DNA from: Chaetoceros tenuissimus
Taxonomy: Eukaryota; Bacillariophyta; Thalassiosirophyceae; Chaetocerotales; Chaetocerotaceae
Direction: 5' to 3'
Assembly: GCA_021927905.1 (NCBI GenBank)
Contig: BLLK01000038.1
Span: forward strand, 1,116,001 to 1,180,000
DNA: 64,000 nucleotides
Positions within the stretch are counted from its first letter, which is position 1. The number at the start of each line of letters is the position of its first letter. The notes below the pieces were generated by a model. It saw nothing but the letters and a program-made list of their open reading frames with translations, was not told the origin of the DNA and ran no database searches. Below, piece by piece: positions 18,961-29,381 of this stretch. A program made the position numbers and the translations under genes.

Positions 18961-21078
18961 ATGAGTGGCGATGCAAAAGACCTAAAATGCCCTTGTTGCA
19001 ACAATCCTTGGCAGGCAGCGACTGGAGCAATGTTTGCACAAATCTGTGGCACTTGTGAAGAAACCAAGCAGGCAGATAAGGATTCTTCAAATCTATATGA
19101 TGTCGATACTAGCATCAACCCTGCTGTAGATTTCTACAACTACGCAAACAAAAAGTGGATTGCTGCAAATCCTATTCCTGCTGGATACCCAAATTGGAAC
19201 ACATTTCTACACTTGCATGTACAGAGTCAAGAACGATTGAAGGATCTTTTACAGGAATTGAATGACTCCGAGGATCTCAAGGAAATGTCTGCAGATACTC
19301 AAAAGCTTGCATATTTTTATAAAGCAGCCATGAATGAAGATAAAATTGAAGCTGATGGTGTTAAGCCTCTTACTCCTATTCTAGACTTGTGTAAAGAAGT
19401 CGCTGCATCTGTTGGCGATAAGAGTGCACTTGCGAAAGGTCTTGGGACTCTTGTACACAAATATGGAGTTTACTCTTTCTTTTCCTTTGGAGCATCTCCA
19501 GATGCTAAAAATAGTAACCATTCCATTGTACAAATTGCACAGTCGGGACTTGGTCTACCAGATCGTGACTACTACTTTGATGAAGACAAAAAAGATAACC
19601 GTACAGCTTACAAAAACCATGTTGCAAAGATGTTGACTCTAGTGCAAGATTCAAATGCGACGGAACCGACTGAAGAATGTGTTGCATTTGCGGAGAAAAT
19701 TTACAAGTTGGAAGAACAGATTGCAAAGGCACACATGACCAAGACGGAAAATAGAGATCCTCAAGCTACCTACAATAAAATGACCATTGATGAGTTTGAA
19801 ACAAAGATTTGCAATGGAAACTTTGATGCATCTGCGTATTTCACTGAAGCAACTGGCAAGACTGTCGAAGAACTTGGAGATGTTAATGTTCGTAATCTTG
19901 CAGCTCTTGAATGCGTTGCGGAACTCCTGTCCAATGTAGATAAAGAGACACTTGAGCAATACTTGCGTTGGCGTAGTGTTCGTTCATGTGCGAAATACCT
20001 ACCAAAGGCATTTGTTATGGAAGATTTTGACTTTAATGAAAAGACTCTCATGGGCACTAGTGAAATCAAACCACGTTGGAAGCGTGCAATGGCATTTACT
20101 GAGTCTGCACTTGGAGAAGCTCTTGGGCAGATTTATTGCGAAAAGTATTTCGACGAAAGCTGTAAAGGGAAAATTCTAGACATTGTTGAAAGTGTCAGGC
20201 AAGCATTGGAAGATAGATTGAAGGAAGTAGACTGGATGAAATCTGACTCTACTAGACAAGAAGCTTTGAAGAAAATGAGTAGATTCAATGTAAAAATTGG
20301 ATATCCTGATGAGTGGATTGATTACTCTACATTTGTCATTGAGGAAGAAGAGCCTTTTCTATCCATGATCATCAAGTCTCGTTATTTCGATCTAATGCGT
20401 GAGGTGAAGGAAATGAACGCCCCAACAGATAAGAAGAAATGGTTCATGACACCTCAAACTATCAATGCTTACTATCATCCAAATCTCAATGAGATTGTAT
20501 TCCCAGCTGCTATTCTCCAGCCTCCAATGTTCGATCCCGAAGGTGATGTAGCAATGAACTACGGTGCTATCGGGGCAGTTGTAGGGCATGAAATGACTCA
20601 TGGCTTTGACGATAAGGGAAGAAAGTACAATTTCGAAGGAAACATGGAAGATTGGTGGACTCCTGACGACTCAGACGAATACGAAAAAAGAGTTGAAGTA
20701 ATGGTTGGGCAAGCAAATGCTATTGAAGTTCATGGTCAAAACCTGAAGGGTAAATTGACTTGTGGAGAGAATATAGCTGATCTTGGAGGATTGAGACTTG
20801 CGTTAAGGGCATTGAAAGCTCGTCCAGATTATGATGAAAATTCATTGGTCGGTGGATTTACACCAACACAGAGATTTATGCTTGGTTGGGCAAAGTGTTG
20901 GAGACAGTCAATCACAAAGGAACGTTCATTGCAACTTCTAACACTTGATCCTCATGGTCCAAATGATTTCAGATGCAATGGGCCTTTGAGTAACATGGCT
21001 GAATTTCATTCTGCATTCAACGTTACAGAGACAGATCCACTATACAAGATCAAAACATCCAGAGTAGATATTTGGTAA
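18961..21078 (+). CDS. Neprilysin-family (M13) zinc metallopeptidase, no membrane anchor
   Basis: A 705-residue single-exon protein of the M13 family. The zinc site is HEMTH at 543-547, the third ligand is in GENIAD (Glu603), and the substrate-binding NAYYHP is at 502-507. The family's N-terminal domain starts near 47 with SINPAVDFYNYANKKW. Unlike neprilysin and ECE it has no signal anchor. Instead residues 10-37 hold two CxxC pairs (CPCC, CGTC) that may form a small zinc ribbon. The usual C-terminal CxxW ending is replaced by TSRVDIW. It is most likely a cytosolic oligopeptidase, as in bacterial PepO. Confidence 0.92.
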   Translation: MSGDAKDLKCPCCNNPWQAATGAMFAQICGTCEETKQADKDSSNLYDVDTSINPAVDFYNYANKKWIAANPIPAGYPNWNTFLHLHVQSQERLKDLLQELNDSEDLKEMSADTQKLAYFYKAAMNEDKIEADGVKPLTPILDLCKEVAASVGDKSALAKGLGTLVHKYGVYSFFSFGASPDAKNSNHSIVQIAQSGLGLPDRDYYFDEDKKDNRTAYKNHVAKMLTLVQDSNATEPTEECVAFAEKIYKLEEQIAKAHMTKTENRDPQATYNKMTIDEFETKICNGNFDASAYFTEATGKTVEELGDVNVRNLAALECVAELLSNVDKETLEQYLRWRSVRSCAKYLPKAFVMEDFDFNEKTLMGTSEIKPRWKRAMAFTESALGEALGQIYCEKYFDESCKGKILDIVESVRQALEDRLKEVDWMKSDSTRQEALKKMSRFNVKIGYPDEWIDYSTFVIEEEEPFLSMIIKSRYFDLMREVKEMNAPTDKKKWFMTPQTINAYYHPNLNEIVFPAAILQPPMFDPEGDVAMNYGAIGAVVGHEMTHGFDDKGRKYNFEGNMEDWWTPDDSDEYEKRVEVMVGQANAIEVHGQNLKGKLTCGENIADLGGLRLALRALKARPDYDENSLVGGFTPTQRFMLGWAKCWRQSITKERSLQLLTLDPHGPNDFRCNGPLSNMAEFHSAFNVTETDPLYKIKTSRVDIW

Positions 21079-21477
21079 AAGAATCGTGTCAGTTAGTAAA
21101 ATATGGTATCTCATTCATTTGTAGTTTGCTTGACAACCTGTAACCAAAGATCCGGAGAATCGGGAGGCTTTTCTATCTTTCCGTCCAGCAACGCCTGACT
21201 TTTCTTAAAAAGTTTGAAGCATACATGTAAGAAGGGCTTTTAAGTAAAAAGCATTACTAGGACAAAATAAAATTCTTTTCAACTTTATCCAAAAAATATC
21301 ACAAAAATAAAAATATCACAAATGTGAATTATTATCAATGCACTTTGCATGACACGAAGTGGTTTGATACGATTGCTCATGTCGCTCTCTATTCCAATTG
21401 CTATTTACCGTATTCTTCTCATTACTTTCTTTGTTCTGACTTCACAGAGGATAGACAATAATCTACCAATTACAACT
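21079..21477. other. 5' region of the first pectinacetylesterase gene, left inverted-repeat arm
   Basis: Holds the left arm (about 21143-21342) of an inverted repeat whose right arm is at about 23927-24108. The in-frame ATG at 21349 upstream of the chosen start is not used in my call, because the matching stretch before copy 2 contains an in-frame stop. Confidence 0.6.
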
Positions 21478-24108
21478 ATGAAAGTCAAAGTCTCATTATT
21501 TATGTTAGCTTTGGCGACTATTCTGCCATTAGGCGCCTTTGCAAGCTCAAGTGACGATGATGATAAACAAGATATGACTTTAGTTAAGCTTCCTGAGTCC
21601 ACATCTCCTGGGGGGAGATGTATGGACGGTTCAATGGCTGGATATTATATCCGTGAAGGAACAGACCCATCCCTCTTCGTTATCCACTTAAAGGGAGGAG
21701 GTGGATGTAGAGACAAAATTGAATGTGATAAACGCTCCACAACTACCGTCGGAACTTCAGATGTATGGAGTGATACCAAACGAGGCACAAACTTTTTGGA
21801 TCAAGATTGTGATATTAATCCTGATTTCTGTAGAGCAACTGCTATTCATGTTATGTATTGTACCTCTGATTCGCATAGAGGATCAAATGACAAACCTTCA
21901 GAAGAATCCTTTGGATATTATTTTGATGGATTTCTAAATTTCCAAGCAATCATTGAAAAGTTGATTGCTGAGAAAGGCCTTGGCAATGCGAGCAATGTTA
22001 TGCTCACAGGAGGAAGTGCTGGAGCCATAGGTGCATTGTTCAACGTTGACTGGCTCGCCAACAGATTGAGTAATGTCACAGTGAAGTCAGTTCCTTTGGC
22101 AGGCTGGTATACTCCAGGTGCACTTGCTGACGATCTTCCAGTTCCCTATCCACCTTCAGATTATCCTAACTTTGCTGCTGGAGATAAAGGAAATACCATC
22201 TACGACATTATTCAGGCTGGGGAATCTCCGGTCGATGTCTGGAATATAACAGATGCGCTTCCAGCTGATTGCTTAGCTGAGTATGGCGATGAAGTGGGTT
22301 GGTGGGTATGTGCTTCTGCGCATTTTGCTTACAAATACATCAAGTCTTCAATATTCATGGTTCATACTCAGTATGATAGTAATCAGATATTCTCCGGTAG
22401 TCAGGCTCCACAAGTACCAGCCAATGAAACAGAAGTAGATACTGTCAAAAGGTATGTCCAATTTTGGGGCAACGCAACTAGAGAGTCACTTCAACTTATT
22501 ATCAACGATGAATATGTAACCCAAAAAGATCACACTGATGGAGTGTTTGCAGCATCATGCATTACACATGGTACACCTGGGAATGTCGAGATCGATGGTC
22601 AGACTTACAGAGAGCTTGTGCATGATTGGTTCTTCCAGAATGGTAATTTTGATGACGACAAATACAAACTCATCGAGACTTGCGACCCACTGGAGGGAAA
22701 TGAGGACTATGTCATTCCATGCAATGAAGCTCCTTCCTGCGAATACAAGCGATCATTTGATCCGGATCCATATACTTGTGCAGCTCAGCTCGATCTCGAG
22801 GGATGCTTGGAATCATTTGGTTCAAAGACTGCGTGTATTAGTTGCGCATCAGAGAACAGTGCATCCTTAGCTGATGCAGGTTGTAGAGAAAAGATTGTCA
22901 CAGCCATTTGTACTTATGCACAAAATAATGAGATTCCTGATGAGTTTGGTGGTGATGGTGTCGTCATTGGCGACGATGATGATGAAGGATTTTTACCGAG
23001 CTCAAAACCTTTTACTTCGCCGAGTTCCAATCCTTCACTGACCTCAAAACCTTCTGCAGAAACACCAAGTGCTGATCCTGTTGATTGTAGCAATGATCCA
23101 GCGTACAAATTTAGAATTAGACGAGGCAAATTGCGGAAGTGCAAATTCATTTCTACGAAAAACCTTGCCAACCGAAAGAAACGTCGCGCCAAATACTGCT
23201 ATGAAAACGACGGCTTTACTGTATCTCCTACGGGTGCTGCTTGCTCTCTTGCATGTGGTTTATGCGACTCGCCATTATATCCATCAGTATCACCATCTCT
23301 TTCCCTTACCCCTACCACAGAATGTTCTAAGCCAGGTCAAAAATCTTTTCAAGTGGAAGTCAATCTTGATAGTTCCATTAAAGAAAATTTCATTGTAGTA
23401 AAGAAGCGAGCGAAAGTATGTACAATTAATCAATGCCCCTTTTCGAAAACAGTCTTTCGTCGCAACCAGCGACAATTTGATATTCCAAACGGTTCATACA
23501 ATTGGAGGAAATGTTTGAATCCTAACAACTGCTACCTTTTCCAAATTTTCGAGGCTAAGAAAGTAGGGGATGGTTTTACGAATAAATCTGGAAACTATAC
23601 TGTAACTTGGGATGGCAATGTAGTCAAGTCATCCAAGTTCAATACCCCTGGTAATCTCAGGAAAGAAACTGTAAAGTTCGGCAATTGTGACCCAATTTCT
23701 CAGCAGAAAGTCACGAGTGAGCAGCATAAGTCCACCATCTTTGAATAATGCCCTAGCGTATCATTGCGCAATACATGTACACACGTTTTTATAAAAATTT
23801 ATATAACTATTTATAATTTCCAATTCCATGTAATTCATAGTTGTATGAAATCGTTCAACATTTTCCACTTTGGTCCCCTTTTGCTTAACGACCTGTAACC
23901 ACCTCGTCCAGTTCATACATACATAGTGCATTGATAATTTTTCATATTTGTGATATTTTTTAGATTAAATTGAAAAGTATTTTTAAATATGTCACAGTAA
24001 TACTTTTTACTTAAGCCCTTCTCACAAGCATGCTTCAAACTTCTTAAAAATAAAATTAGGCTGTTGGACGAAAAGAAAGAAAAGCCTTCTGTTTCTTCGG
24101 ATCTTCGT
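21143..24108. repeat. Inverted repeat (about 190 bp arms) bracketing the first pectinacetylesterase gene
   Basis: The left arm at about 21143-21342, read in reverse complement, matches the right arm at about 23927-24108. Shared words in order are TGCATTGATAAT, TTTGTGATATTTTT, TGAAAAG, CTTTTTACTTAA, AGCCCTTCT, GCTTCAAACTT, TTGGACG, AGAAAAGCCT and CGGATCTT. The arms have diverged by small changes. A 22-base direct word TTTGCTTRACRACCTGTAACC occurs at 21125 and 23880, just outside the left arm and just before the right. Confidence 0.75.
21478..23748 (+). CDS. Secreted pectinacetylesterase/NOTUM-like esterase with Cys-rich tail (copy 1)
   Basis: From the ATG at 21478 the protein has 756 residues and opens with a signal peptide (MKVKVSLFMLALATILPLGA). 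The frame extends 43 codons upstream, but the duplicate has a stop there, so 21478 is preferred. The esterase domain has GGSAG (Ser at about 180), YDSNQIF with the acid, and CITHG with the His; this is the Ser-Asp-His set of the pectinacetylesterase/Notum family. After an acidic DDDDE run and a Ser/Pro linker, a diatom-type Cys domain (CKF...KYC...CSLACGLC) and a further Cys-rich domain of about 140 residues follow. It likely removes acyl groups from secreted polysaccharide or protein. Confidence 0.85.
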   Translation: MKVKVSLFMLALATILPLGAFASSSDDDDKQDMTLVKLPESTSPGGRCMDGSMAGYYIREGTDPSLFVIHLKGGGGCRDKIECDKRSTTTVGTSDVWSDTKRGTNFLDQDCDINPDFCRATAIHVMYCTSDSHRGSNDKPSEESFGYYFDGFLNFQAIIEKLIAEKGLGNASNVMLTGGSAGAIGALFNVDWLANRLSNVTVKSVPLAGWYTPGALADDLPVPYPPSDYPNFAAGDKGNTIYDIIQAGESPVDVWNITDALPADCLAEYGDEVGWWVCASAHFAYKYIKSSIFMVHTQYDSNQIFSGSQAPQVPANETEVDTVKRYVQFWGNATRESLQLIINDEYVTQKDHTDGVFAASCITHGTPGNVEIDGQTYRELVHDWFFQNGNFDDDKYKLIETCDPLEGNEDYVIPCNEAPSCEYKRSFDPDPYTCAAQLDLEGCLESFGSKTACISCASENSASLADAGCREKIVTAICTYAQNNEIPDEFGGDGVVIGDDDDEGFLPSSKPFTSPSSNPSLTSKPSAETPSADPVDCSNDPAYKFRIRRGKLRKCKFISTKNLANRKKRRAKYCYENDGFTVSPTGAACSLACGLCDSPLYPSVSPSLSLTPTTECSKPGQKSFQVEVNLDSSIKENFIVVKKRAKVCTINQCPFSKTVFRRNQRQFDIPNGSYNWRKCLNPNNCYLFQIFEAKKVGDGFTNKSGNYTVTWDGNVVKSSKFNTPGNLRKETVKFGNCDPISQQKVTSEQHKSTIFE

Positions 24109-24230
24109 TTTGATACGATTGCTCATGTCTCATGTCGCTCTCTATTCCAATTGCTATTTACCGTAATCTTCTCATTACTTTCTTTGTTCTGACTTCATAG
24201 AAGATAGAAAATAATCTACCAATTACAACT
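23749..24230. other. Spacer between esterase copies, right inverted-repeat arm
   Basis: Contains the 3' flank of copy 1, the right arm of the inverted repeat (about 23927-24108), and from 24109 the start of the direct duplication that carries copy 2. No independent gene is seen. Confidence 0.6.
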
Positions 24231-25798
24231 ATGAAAGTCAAAGTCTCATTATTTATATTAGCTTTGGCGACTATTCTGCCATTAGGCGCCTTTGCAAGTT
24301 CAAGTGACGATGATGATAAACAAGATATGACTTTAGTTAAGCTTCCTGAGTCCACATCTCCTGGGGGGGAGATGTATGGACGGTTCCATGGCTGGATATT
24401 ATATCCGTGAAGGAACAGATCCATCCCTCTTTGTTATCCACTTAAAGGGAGGAGGTGGATGTAGAGACAAAATTGAGTGTGACAAACGTTCAACAACTAC
24501 CGTCGGAACTTCAGATGTATGGAGTGATACCAAACGAGGCACAAACTTTTTGGATCAAGATTGTGATATTAACCCTGATTTCTGTAAAGCAACTGCTATT
24601 CATGTTATGTATTGTACCTCTGATTCGCATAGAGGATCAAATGACAAACCTTCAGAAGAATCCTTTGGATATTATTTTGATGGATTTCTAAATTTCCAAG
24701 CAATCGTTGAAAAGTTGATTGCCGAGAAAGGCCTTGGCAATGCGAGCAATGTTATGCTCACAGGAGGAAGTGCTGGAGCCATAGGTGCATTGTTCAACGT
24801 TGACTGGCTCGCCAACAGATTGAGTAATGTCACAGTGAAGTCAGTTCCTTTGGCAGGCTGGTATACTCCAGGTGCACTTGCTGACGATCTTCCAGTTCCC
24901 TATCCACCTTCAGATTATCCTAACTTTGCTGCTGGAGACAAAGGAAATACCATCTACGACATTATTCAGGCTGGGGAATCTCCAGTTGATGTCTGGGATG
25001 TAACAGATGCGCTTCCAGCTGATTGCTTAGCTGAGTATGGCGATGAAGTGGGTTGGTGGGTATGTGCTTCTGCGCATTTTGCTTACAAATACATCAAGTC
25101 TTCAATATTCATGGTTCATACTCAGTATGATAGTAATCAGATATTCTCTGGTAGTCAAGCTCCACAAGTACCAGCCAATGAAACAGAAGTAGATACTGTC
25201 AAAAGGTATGTCCAATTTTGGGGCAACGCAACTAGAGAGTCACTTCAACTTATTATCAACGATGAATATGTGACCCAAAAAGATCACACTGATGGAGTGT
25301 TTGCAGCGTCATGCATTACTCATGGTACACCTGGGAATGTTGAAATAGATGGTCAAACTTACAGAGAGCTTGTGCATGATTGGTTCTTCCAGAATGGTAA
25401 TTTTGATGACGACAAATACAAACTCATTGAGTCTTGCGACCCACTGGAGGGAAATGAGGACTATGTCATTCCATGCAATGAAGCTCCTTCCTGCGAATAC
25501 AAGCGATCATTTGATCCGGATCCATATACTTGTGCAGCTCAGCTCGATCTCGAGGGATGCTTGGAATCATTTGGTTCAAAGACTCAGTGCTTCCTTAGCC
25601 GATGCAGGCTGTAGAGAAAAGATTGTCACAGCCATTTGTACTTATGCACAAAATAATGAGATTCCTGATGAGTTTGGTGGGGATGGTGTCGTCATTGACG
25701 ACGACGACGATGATACTTCATTGGGTACAGCAAAAGCTCACATGAGTTTCTCTGGAATCGCCATGGTGCTTCTTTTGATTTATCTCTACGAAGGTTAA
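24231..25798 (+). pseudogene. Pectinacetylesterase-like gene, copy 2, broken by two frame changes
   Basis: A direct duplicate of copy 1; the shared block is about 21363-22978 against 24109-25709, near-identical by eye. Starting at the matching MKVK ATG (24231), an added G in the G-run at 24363-24369 (seven against six) shifts the frame. The esterase core then reads in a second frame from 24376 to 25614. A 26-base deletion at about 25585, relative to 22831-22856 of copy 1, shifts it again. After the acidic run, copy 2 has a different end: DTSLGTAKAH then a hydrophobic FSGIAMVLLLIYLYEG, which looks like a GPI-anchor signal. It lacks the Cys-rich tail. The G-run change could be a sequencing error, but the deletion cannot be, so a pseudogene is likely. 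Confidence 0.75.
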
Positions 25799-26824
25799 TT
25801 ACGATATTGTGGTTATGCGCCATCAATTTGATGAGTATTTTTCTTTTGGGACCATAATCTCTCTATGTGTATGTAAGAGAACATATTAAAGATCATTTAA
25901 ACTTGCGTATTTTTAAAGTAGTCACAAAGGAAAGAAACTGAAGAGAAAATCTTGGGAAAAGACCATTTTCATTGTGCCTTGAAATTTCTCATTTTTAAAA
26001 TAGCCAGTGGCAGTGACAAGTGTTTCGAAGTACATGTTTCCTTTGTATAAAAGTTATTTCCTTCGCCCTAAATTTGAATTTTTTTTCTCGTTTATGCAAC
26101 AACAGTACCCTACGTACAAAATTTACTTCCATTGCAGTTGCAGTGAGGGTGGCTGCTCAATGCCCGAATGTGATGTCACATGGAGTTGGAAAGGATACCA
26201 AAGTGTTGTTGGCCTGTAAAGTGTACTTGCGAAGGAGGTGCAATATGAAGTGACTTTGGTTTGTTTCTTTATGAAAGATCTTTTTACTTTAATTTTTAAT
26301 TTTGAAGAGATGGATGCACCGGGCCGGCTTCTCATGCTATCCTTTTATACTTTTGTTGACTGCACCATTGTCTGGATTCTTCTTATAGAAATAGCAGCAC
26401 TAGTACAACCTAGTGGGGTGTGACATGGCACTTAACTACCTCTAAAAGTGAAAGCTTCACTTTTTGCATGCTGGCTCTTTGATCCATCAATTTGGATAAG
26501 TGTTGATCTAAGTATCTATGATTGAGGTCACGGTATCATGAGCAAGTTCAAGAAGTACCTACATTTAATTCATATCAATTCCATTTCAAAAAAAAACTCA
26601 TAATACAGATTACATATGTGGTTGATAAAACTTGCAATGATTATGTAAATTGACACAGCGTTGAGGAAATATATAGAAATGATTCGGTTCTCATTATCTC
26701 ATGTCATTCTTTTACTCCATACCGTTTGTCTGCCCGAGCCAGGATAATGTGATGGCGATGAGCATTACTCTTCAAAGGGGAAGTCTGCTCTTTATTTATG
26801 GGAGTAAAGAGTTGATCATTACTT
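25799..26824. other. Intergenic region, about 1 kb, nothing recognised
   Basis: Between the broken esterase and the 3' end of the minus-strand FAD oxidase. Small frames near 26007-26423 overlap on both strands and carry no motif. AT-rich, no repeat noticed. Confidence 0.5.
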
Positions 26825-29179
26825 TTATTCACCAAGAGACTCGATAGTCAAAGGCTTCCCAAACACATCTTTAGGATCATACTTGGCTCTGATCTTGGCA
26901 AGTTCTTTCCACTTGTTATCGAAAAAGTATGATCTCCATTTCTTCATTCCTGGAGGGTTCAAGTAGGCATAGTATCCTTGTGCTGGGACTCCTTCTTTGA
27001 CAAGAAGTTCCAAGAAGGAGTTTGCTTCTTCGTCAGAGACATACTCTACCTGGAATGCAGCATTTCTCCATGGGTAGGCAGTTGCATCTGGATCAACTTT
27101 TAGTGCAGCACCATGTTGCAAGTGATTTGATGCTTCAGGGTGATTTTGGAGAATTTCAGCAAAAAGATTGTCATCTAGTCTTGGCCACATGCTTGCTCCA
27201 GATAAGCCTTTAGTTAAGTCTTCAGAGATGAATTGTAAAAACTCTGACATAGTTGCATTCTCTGCACCTGGCCAACTCTTACGCACGAGATCTACAAGTT
27301 CAAGACTAGGACCGTGAGAGTTCATGAAACTTGAAGGGTCTGCAGCCTTTTCCATCATTGCATCGATTACTACTTTATTGCAAAGCTTAGGTTTCCGAAC
27401 AGGAAGGCCTTTCTGAACATCATCTTTACATTCGTCATCAGCAATGCCAAGGTCCTTGCAGAAGTCTCCGCTATTATGAGAGCCACTGAATAGCCAATCA
27501 TGGAATAAGCTACCAACGCATATATTTTGAAGCTCAACCTCAGCATAGGAATTGAACTCATATGCACTACTAGGACAAGGCTTATCAGGAGTACAAAGAA
27601 CCTCGTAGTCCTCGCTGAGAATTGCATCCCCATGACCTCTTAGTGGCATCGGTGGCAAATCATCCTCAAATAATGGTGGTGGCCTCGGTGGCATGCCATC
27701 CTCAAATTGTGGACAAGGCTTATCAGAAGTACATAGCACCTCATAGTTTTCGCTGAGAATGACATCCCCATGACCTCTTAATGGCATCGGAAAAACATCA
27801 AAGATTTCACCGTCAAGAAGTCCAGTGGCTTGTAAGTCTTCCACAGCTTCTCTCCAGCTCCCTAGATATACAAGAATGCTGTCGACTCTAGGATCTGAAA
27901 ATGGACCGGTAGACCAGCTAAAACCACCTCCAAATTTGCCTGTGATGAGAGGATCTGCATCATAGAACCACTCCTGGATTCGTTTGGCAGCCTTATCAAC
28001 ATCTTTAATAAACATATGAAGAAAAAGTAGTGTGAATTTCCTACCTTTTTCTTCCTCATACTTTTGCTTTGGCGCTTGTACAATCTTGTATGTCAAGTGA
28101 GTCACGCTTTTAGATACAAATATTAGCAATCCCTATTGAGACGAAAATTACAAAGTAAACGAAATCGTTGAACTCACATTCCATTGCCTCCTCCCCCACC
28201 ACGACTTGCCCAATACAAATCAGAATTCTCATCCTCAGATGCTTTTACTACAGTACCATCATACAAAACCAACTCAAACTCCTTCACAATATCTACTCCA
28301 TATCCTACATACGGAGATATGTCACCAGCTCCTCCTCCCAAGATGAAACCAGTAATGCCCACAGATGGACATGATCCAATCAGAGTCATACCAGCATCTT
28401 CGCCGAAATGCTCATATCCAGCAGCCAACATGATTGCATTGGTGCATCCAGCTTGAGCCTTGATTGTACCAATGTATTTACTACCTTCAAGGATATGAGG
28501 CCCCTGGTCAGTCTTGTCCACTACAAACTCATCAGGTTTGCATGTACGGCCCATATCGATCACGACATATCCATCCATGGTAGCGATGCCCTGATAGGAG
28601 TGGTTACCTCCTCTTGCAGATACTTTGTATCCGTTATCGACAGCACACTTCAATGCATGTTGTACTTCTTCGACATCTTCGACATAAACAATAGCTGCTG
28701 GGTATCGCAAGATACTATATGCCGTATGTCTTGCAAAGCTATAATCATCTCCATCTTCAGGAAAGTACAGATTGGATAGATGGTCAAAATGTTCCTTCAA
28801 GCAAGTCTTCATTCCACCTAGGGAGATTTGTTTTGCTTCACAATAGTCTACGCCACACTCTCCTTTAGAAGAAGAAGAAGAAGTCATATCGTCACCTTTC
28901 TTTCCTTTGAAGGACCATTCCTAATAAAAGATATCTAAGAATTAGAATTACAGATGAATATAAATGCTATCTATTTGAAATGAACATCACAATTACCTTC
29001 TTCTTCAGAGCTCGAGCACGGAGAGACCCATTGTTTTTTAACTCATCTTCGAGAACATCAGATGGTGAAAGATCTACCTGATAATCGTGAGTGTCGAGTG
29101 ATTCTTCCCTGGAGTAGCCTTCTTTAGCACTACATAGGACTGCAACAGTAAAGAAAAATGCGAGAGATGGAAGTTTCAT
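26825..29179 (-). CDS. Secreted berberine-bridge-enzyme-like FAD oxidase (minus copy)
   Basis: Three exons on the minus strand: 29179-28997, 28920-28178 and 28106-26825. Introns of 76 and 71 bp have GT-AG ends, and the join gives an open 735-residue frame. A signal peptide (MKLPSLAFFFTVAVLCSA) is followed by an FAD-binding domain with ARGGNHSYQG (the His that carries flavin in this family) and GSCPSVGITGFILGGG (the Cys of the second flavin link). The end resembles the BBE domain: YLNPPGMKKW and IRAKYDPKDVFGKP. Relative to its twin, a segment of about 45 residues is repeated in tandem, with PMPLRGHGD and SEDYEVLCT seen twice. Likely oxidises a sugar or small alcohol outside the cell. Confidence 0.85.
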
Positions 29180-29381
29180 GTTACGGAGATATGTGGTAGA
29201 AAGCGAAAAGATACTATTGTGTAATATCTTGGTGGGGACTTCAGCAGCAGCTCAAAAAGATACCCAGACTTTGAGTTCGCTCATGTACGTATTGGGTGGT
29301 ACAAAACTGCTTACTGTTGCAGTTTGACTAAGCGATTGTGATGGAATCAATCAATTCAGAGGGAAGCCCACAGCCATTAAC
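29180..29381. promoter_or_regulatory. Shared upstream region of head-to-head FAD oxidase pair
   Basis: Only 202 bp separate the two divergent start codons, so both promoters and leaders must fit here. Apart from the bases TAACATG at both starts, the two halves do not look alike, so the inverted duplication seems to begin at the start codons. Confidence 0.5.

Noticed and set aside
21349-21477. Upstream in-frame extension of esterase copy 1 with its own hydrophobic stretch
   Set aside because: The matching part before copy 2 has an in-frame stop, and the ATG at 21478 starts a standard signal peptide.
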